From DATFLS01 sp964413425 (GTDB taxonomy: Bacteria > Fidelibacterota > JAANXI01): a DNA stretch of 19,260 nucleotides. Positions 15,950-19,260 of the stretch are shown here, piece after piece. Position 1 is the first letter of the stretch, and every line of letters starts with the position of its first letter. Below the pieces are notes generated by a model that saw nothing but the letters and a program-made list of their open reading frames with translations, was not told where the DNA came from and ran no database searches. Where the stretch lies: contig CAYPST010000079.1 of NCBI GenBank assembly GCA_964413425.1, positions 1 through 19,260 of the forward strand, written 5' to 3'. Both the position numbers and the translations under genes were made by a program.

Positions 15950-17212
15950 TCATTGTTTTGCTTCGTACACCAGTGTCCCTGCCACGATAGTTTTCTTAAT
16001 AGTAATATCCCCACTATCATCCATGGTGAACAGAATAAGGTCGGCTCTCTTTCCTGTTTCCAACATCCCGCGATCTGTCAGCCCATTCAAGCGTGCGGGA
16101 TTTCTGCTCGCCATGTGAATGGCATCGGCAAGCGAGCACCCGGTATACCGCATCATATTTTCGACCCCCTGTTTGACCGGGGCGGCAGCCCCGGCTAAGA
16201 CGTCTTGTGCGGGAAATTTAATCACGCCTTCCGGTTCCAGTACCACGGTCTTCTCATCCCAGGTATACTCCCCCGGCGGCATACCTGCCAGTTGCGTTAC
16301 GTCTGAGATTAATACCGTCCGTTCCGGACCTTTGACTTTATAAAACGTTCGCACCTCTTCCGGACGGAGGTGAAACCCGTCCACAATCAGGCTTGCCATC
16401 AGCCGATCTTCCGCTAACTGCGGCCATAACGGATTATCGTGGCGATGGATCATATTGGCGCATCCATTGCCGAGGTGAATGGAGATATCCGCTCCGGCAT
16501 CAGCTGCCTGTTTGACCTCTCCTGCTGAACCATTATGATGGGCCAGGCCAACCACAATCCCTTTCTCCGTTAATTTTCGTATAAATTCAAGGGCTCCTTC
16601 CAATTCAGGTGCCAGAGATACCTGTAAAATTTTGCCCGCCGCTGCATTATAAATATCAATGAATTCCTCCCAATCCGGCTTTCGAATCCATTTCGCATTA
16701 TGCGCGCCCCGAAATCCGGGCTCCGGATTGATATAAGGGCCCTCCAGATGAAATCCGGGTATCGAGGGTCTAATATCCGGTTCTTGAGCTGCTGTGGCCA
16801 GAATGGCGAAATTCTCCACTAATCGTGCCTTGCTGCTGGAAATAACCGTCGGCAGATAGGACGTTACTCCGACTTTCCACAGAGCACTGGTCGCCTTTCT
16901 GACCTTTTCGACCGTGAGGCCTTCATCCGTGAATCCGAAGGAAACATATCCGTTGATTTGATTATCAATAAAACCGGGAGCAACAAAGGTTTGGGCATCG
17001 CTTGTATTCTCCGGTTCGCTCTTCCGGACAATTTTGCTGATCTTGGTGTTTTCAATTTCAATCGAGACCGGTTGATTATCTAAATAAAAGATCCCTTCCA
17101 CTTCCCTCACCTGCTGTTCAGCAGGACATGTGCGCGACCCCATGATAACCGCCAATACAAGCACGCCAAAATAACTCATTCGTTTTCTTTTCATCCATTG
17201 GCCAATTTTCAT
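15950..17212 (-). CDS. NagA-like amidohydrolase (N-acetylglucosamine-6-phosphate deacetylase family) with signal peptide
   Basis: I choose the ATG at 17212 (420 residues), preceded by GTGAAAG; the frame is open further upstream only to a TTG. Metal and catalytic residues of NagA are all present in this numbering: Glu157 in HLEGPY, His225 in AHHNGS, His246 in HLGNGCAN, and Asp304 in ISDVTQLAGMPPGEY. GFIDNQINGY and the C-terminal NPARLNGL also fit. NagA normally removes acetate from GlcNAc-6-P in the cytoplasm; here the N-terminus reads as a signal peptide (basic MKRKR, hydrophobic YFGVLVLAVIMG, cleavage around TCPAEQ). An exported member would probably act on an unphosphorylated or extracytoplasmic N-acyl sugar, which is inference. 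It follows a LacI regulator and a NagB remnant, fitting an amino-sugar locus. Confidence 0.85.
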   Translation of the reverse strand: MKIGQWMKRKRMSYFGVLVLAVIMGSRTCPAEQQVREVEGIFYLDNQPVSIEIENTKISKIVRKSEPENTSDAQTFVAPGFIDNQINGYVSFGFTDEGLTVEKVRKATSALWKVGVTSYLPTVISSSKARLVENFAILATAAQEPDIRPSIPGFHLEGPYINPEPGFRGAHNAKWIRKPDWEEFIDIYNAAAGKILQVSLAPELEGALEFIRKLTEKGIVVGLAHHNGSAGEVKQAADAGADISIHLGNGCANMIHRHDNPLWPQLAEDRLMASLIVDGFHLRPEEVRTFYKVKGPERTVLISDVTQLAGMPPGEYTWDEKTVVLEPEGVIKFPAQDVLAGAAAPVKQGVENMMRYTGCSLADAIHMASRNPARLNGLTDRGMLETGKRADLILFTMDDSGDITIKKTIVAGTLVYEAKQ

Positions 17213-17340
17213 ACATCTTTCACTTTCTAGTTCTAGCGATCTATAAAGTATTATGGCATGAGAATGATTATTCAATTTATTTTGCAGATTTTTATCGCAG
17301 TGTATAAACCCTCTTCTACTTTGACGCCAATGATTATGTT

Positions 17341-17667
17341 TTACACCAATCTGCTCGATGAGTCACTGTCCAGAAACAGCACAACATTGTCATGTTTGCG
17401 GAGAATTGTCGCAGGACATTCGGTACTGATCGGTCCATTCAGGGTGCGATAGACCGCATCCGCCTTTCTCTGTGCTGGCACCGCACAGCTGATCGCCTGA
17501 CTCCGCAGGATGGCCGGAATCGTCAGCGTAATCGCCCGCGTCGGCACCTCCTCAAGCGAGTCGAACCAACCCTCCCCGAATTGCTGCCGCCTCGATTGTT
17601 CGTCTAATTCCACGATTTTCATTAATTGGGATTCGTGAAAATCAGCCACATGGGGATCTTTGACTGC
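17341..17667 (-). pseudogene. Remnant of a glucosamine-6-phosphate deaminase (NagB family), 5' part deleted
   Basis: About 108 in-frame residues match only the C-terminal part of NagB-type deaminases: PHVADF, VELDEQSRRQQ, EGWFDSLEEVPTRAITLTIP, ADAVYRTLNGPIS, CPATILRKHDNVVLFLD. Intact enzymes are about 240-270 residues, and the catalytic Asp/His/Glu cluster belongs to the missing N-terminal part. Homology starts within a few codons of the LacI stop (17668-17670), so the missing part was removed up to the regulator's end. The remnant is in the same frame as LacI, separated by that single TAA. The only starts are a GTG at 17649 and an ATG at 17619, neither with a ribosome site. Non-functional as a deaminase by inspection; expression as a fragment cannot be excluded. 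Confidence 0.75.
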
Positions 17668-18663
17668 TTAGGCCGATTCGCGAATAACCAGTTCCGGTTT
17701 CAATACCACATGCTGTGTGTCTTCGTAAATGTCGGAGGTGAGATGTTCCAGAAGGATATCAGCGGCAATCTCTCCAATCTGGAAGGTCGGCTGGCGAACC
17801 GTAGTCAGCGGTGGAATGAAATACTCTGCCGTCTCGATATCATCGTATCCTACCACAGCAATATCTTCAGGGATGCGCAATCCGGTTTCATATATCGCTT
17901 TCATTGCCCCCAATGCCATCCTGTCATCCCAGACAAACACTGCCGTTGCTTCCAACTCCTTTTCGATTTCCCCCTGTACCAGGCGATAACATCCATCAAT
18001 GGTTTCCTCACAATAGCGAATAATCAACGCATCTGAGGACAATCCTGCCTCTTCGACTGCTTTTTGACATCCGGCAATCCGTTCCTTGCCACTGGAAGCC
18101 TCTGGCTTCGCACAAATATACATGATCTTGTGATGCCCCTGCTGAATCAGATACCGGGTTGCGGCGTAGGTGCCAGCAACATTGTCATTCGTCACATAAT
18201 GGCTGTCTAAGGTTTCGGCATGGCGGTTCATCAAGACAAACGGAAGACCAATATTACTTAGGGTATCGAGATACCTGAAATCCTGCTGCAGGGGATATAA
18301 CAGCAACCCTTCTACCTGCTTCTTACGCATGAGGTTAATGTACTCCAGTTCCTTATCAGCATTTTCATTAGTGCTGCATAGCATCATACTATACCCCTGG
18401 CCAAAGCACCGATCATTGATCCCCTGAATGATGCTGGCGTAAAAAGTGTCAGCTGTATTGATTACCAATACTCCGATGATACCTGTTTTTTGGGTTACCA
18501 GACTCTTTGCAAGGTCATTGCCAGTGTAATTGAGTTCTCTGGCAATTCGGAGGATACGTTTTTTTGTTTCCGTATGGATATCTTCTTTATTATTCAGCGC
18601 TCTGGAAACGGTAACAATTGAAACTCCGGCCAGCCGAGCGATATCTTTCATGGTGGCAGACAT
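17668..18663 (-). CDS. LacI-family transcriptional regulator
   Basis: 331 residues, normal family length. The N-terminal helix-turn-helix and hinge are textbook: MKDIARLAGVSIVTVSRALN (5-24), followed by RILRIARELNY. The rest is the periplasmic-binding-protein-like effector domain: TGIIGVLVINTADTFYASII, VEGLLLYPL, FVLMNRHA, AVFVWDDRMALGAMKAI, and DIAVVGYDDIETAEYFIPPLTTVRQP, ending in LKPELVIRESA. It should dimerise and respond to a sugar or sugar derivative. The ATG at 18663 has only a distant AGGGGAAG; Met5 is an alternative. An operator-like palindrome lies 38 bases upstream, suggesting autoregulation. Its neighbours suggest an amino-sugar-derived effector, which is inference. Confidence 0.93.
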   Translation of the reverse strand: MSATMKDIARLAGVSIVTVSRALNNKEDIHTETKKRILRIARELNYTGNDLAKSLVTQKTGIIGVLVINTADTFYASIIQGINDRCFGQGYSMMLCSTNENADKELEYINLMRKKQVEGLLLYPLQQDFRYLDTLSNIGLPFVLMNRHAETLDSHYVTNDNVAGTYAATRYLIQQGHHKIMYICAKPEASSGKERIAGCQKAVEEAGLSSDALIIRYCEETIDGCYRLVQGEIEKELEATAVFVWDDRMALGAMKAIYETGLRIPEDIAVVGYDDIETAEYFIPPLTTVRQPTFQIGEIAADILLEHLTSDIYEDTQHVVLKPELVIRESA

Positions 18664-18700
18664 AACAAAACCAATACTTCCCCTTATATAGCAGCAAAAA

Positions 18701-18726
18701 TGTAAACGTTTCCGTAATCGTTTACA
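18701..18726. promoter_or_regulatory. LacI-type operator upstream of the regulator gene
   Basis: TGTAAACG (18701-18708) and CGTTTACA (18719-18726) form a perfect 8-bp inverted repeat with a 10-base spacer, and AAACGTTT within it is itself palindromic. TGTAAACG/CGTTTACA half-sites with a central CG are characteristic of LacI-family operators. A TATATA at 18685-18690 may be the -10 box, placing the site over the promoter; no good -35 is visible. Confidence 0.55.
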
Positions 18727-19148
18727 ATCTTTTATTTTGGATTAACACTCATGTGCGAGAGTATTCGAAAAACAGTCCCAACGGTCCAATCGAAGATTCC
18801 TTTCTCGAAGAGACTCCTTCAGAGCGAGACGGGGGAATCAGAGATAAAACATTGACGCCGACTTCCATTGTGTATATCTAAAATAGACATCCCAACATCT
18901 TTTCGGGATCCAGGGGAAAATTTTCCAGTATTGCTTTGTCCCAGAGGGATCCTCCGAAGTCCCAGAAGGGATCCCGTTGGGGGAGTCCTTTCCAACGGAA
19001 TCCTGGATCGGACCTTCGGGACGTTTTCTAAATAGCCTCACATCTTACCGAAAATGAACGTGACATCTCTGGGGTTTCATATTGATTGAAGAAAATGTTC
19101 ATACCCGGGAAACACGATATTCTCTGAACCCAAATGTAATTTCTTCCC
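18727..19148. other. Repeat-rich intergenic region
   Basis: About 420 bases without a credible gene. It contains TCGAAGA twice (18790-18796, 18805-18811), TCTC-GAA-GAGA (18803-18813), GATTCC/GGAATC arms (18795-18800, 18834-18839), and the structured block at 18896-19010. The 67-residue minus-strand frame across it has no ribosome site and simply translates the repeats. Confidence 0.5.
18896..19010 (-). repeat. Structured intergenic repeat, copy B
   Basis: Outer arms GATCCAGG (18907-18914) and CCTGGATC (19002-19009) enclose a 12-bp palindrome GGAAAATTTTCC (18915-18926), two tandem GTCCCAGA(A)GGGATCC units (about 18939-18952 and 18959-18974), and a perfect CCGTTGG/CCAACGG hairpin (18974-18980, 18992-18998). 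The 18926-18951 part matches copy A at 7598-7623 in 23 of 26 positions. Confidence 0.5.
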
Positions 19149-19260
19149 CTAAATAACACTCAGCACCCCGCGCAGAAATCCGACGGATTCGGCCGCCCCG
19201 GGCAACGGATCATCGGGATCTTTTTCGTATTCAAGCGCCACCACCCCGTGATAATTTATC
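19149..19260 (-). CDS. C-terminal end of a probable sugar phosphate isomerase/epimerase (partial)
   Basis: The last 36 codons before a TAG at 19149-19151 read INYHGVVALEYEKDPDDP, then LPGAAESVGFLRGVLSVI; the gene runs off the right edge. The GVVALEYEKDPDDPLPGAAESV pattern is typical of the final strand and helix of xylose-isomerase-like TIM-barrel proteins (sugar phosphate isomerase/epimerase family), where the Glu of the ALEYE strand is near the metal site. Such proteins are frequent partners of Gfo/Idh/MocA oxidoreductases in sugar loci. With only the tail visible, the family call is moderate and the substrate unknown. Confidence 0.6.
   Translation of the reverse strand, partial: INYHGVVALEYEKDPDDPLPGAAESVGFLRGVLSVI

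Noticed and set aside
18838..19041. 67-residue minus-strand frame in the repeat region
   Set aside because: It is a translation of the structured repeat block, with no ribosome site; its repeated Ser/Gly/Pro pattern comes from the DNA repeats.

Overview
The window reads as chromosomal DNA from a free-living bacterium with moderate GC, Shine-Dalgarno-led genes and many exported enzymes. The mix (twin-arginine Gfo/Idh/MocA oxidoreductase, DUF6807-type lipoprotein, secreted tandem alpha/beta hydrolases, a CBM9-like/YCF48/PIG-L fusion, a LacI regulator) is typical of glycan-degrading members of the FCB or PVC groups, for example Rhodothermota/Balneolota, Marinimicrobia/Calditrichota-like lineages or Planctomycetota. 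I cannot place it more precisely from the sequence.

Left edge, + strand (1-2814): a complete KAP-family P-loop NTPase with two membrane segments between Walker A and Walker B, followed by a 51-residue two-helix membrane protein. These converge on a long minus-strand block that fills the rest of the window.

Minus strand, read from right to left. The tail of a probable sugar phosphate isomerase/epimerase enters at 19260-19149. A repeat-rich intergenic region follows, then a LacI-type regulator with a TGTAAACG/CGTTTACA operator-like inverted repeat in front of it. Directly after its stop lies a 5'-deleted remnant of a glucosamine-6-phosphate deaminase (NagB family), then a NagA-like amidohydrolase that unusually carries a signal peptide. 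Next come a divergent Nramp-fold transporter, the 1137-residue secreted fusion protein (two CBM9-like domains, coiled coil, seven Asp-box/YCF48 repeats, PIG-L deacetylase), a Tat-exported Gfo/Idh/MocA oxidoreductase, a DUF6807-like lipoprotein, and two tandem paralogous secreted alpha/beta hydrolases. In the second of these the frame breaks.

Taken together the minus-strand genes look like an extracytoplasmic carbohydrate-catabolic locus rich in deacylating enzymes: two esterase-like hydrolases, a PIG-L deacetylase and a NagA-like deacetylase, with an oxidoreductase and a transporter. That joint role is inference from neighbourhood. Two genes have frame breaks that are each repaired by one extra base in a homopolymer (G5 to G6 in the last hydrolase, A6 to A7 at the start of the transporter), so homopolymer under-calling in the assembly must be excluded before calling either a pseudogene. 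No rRNA, tRNA, CRISPR array, transposase or integrase was seen.
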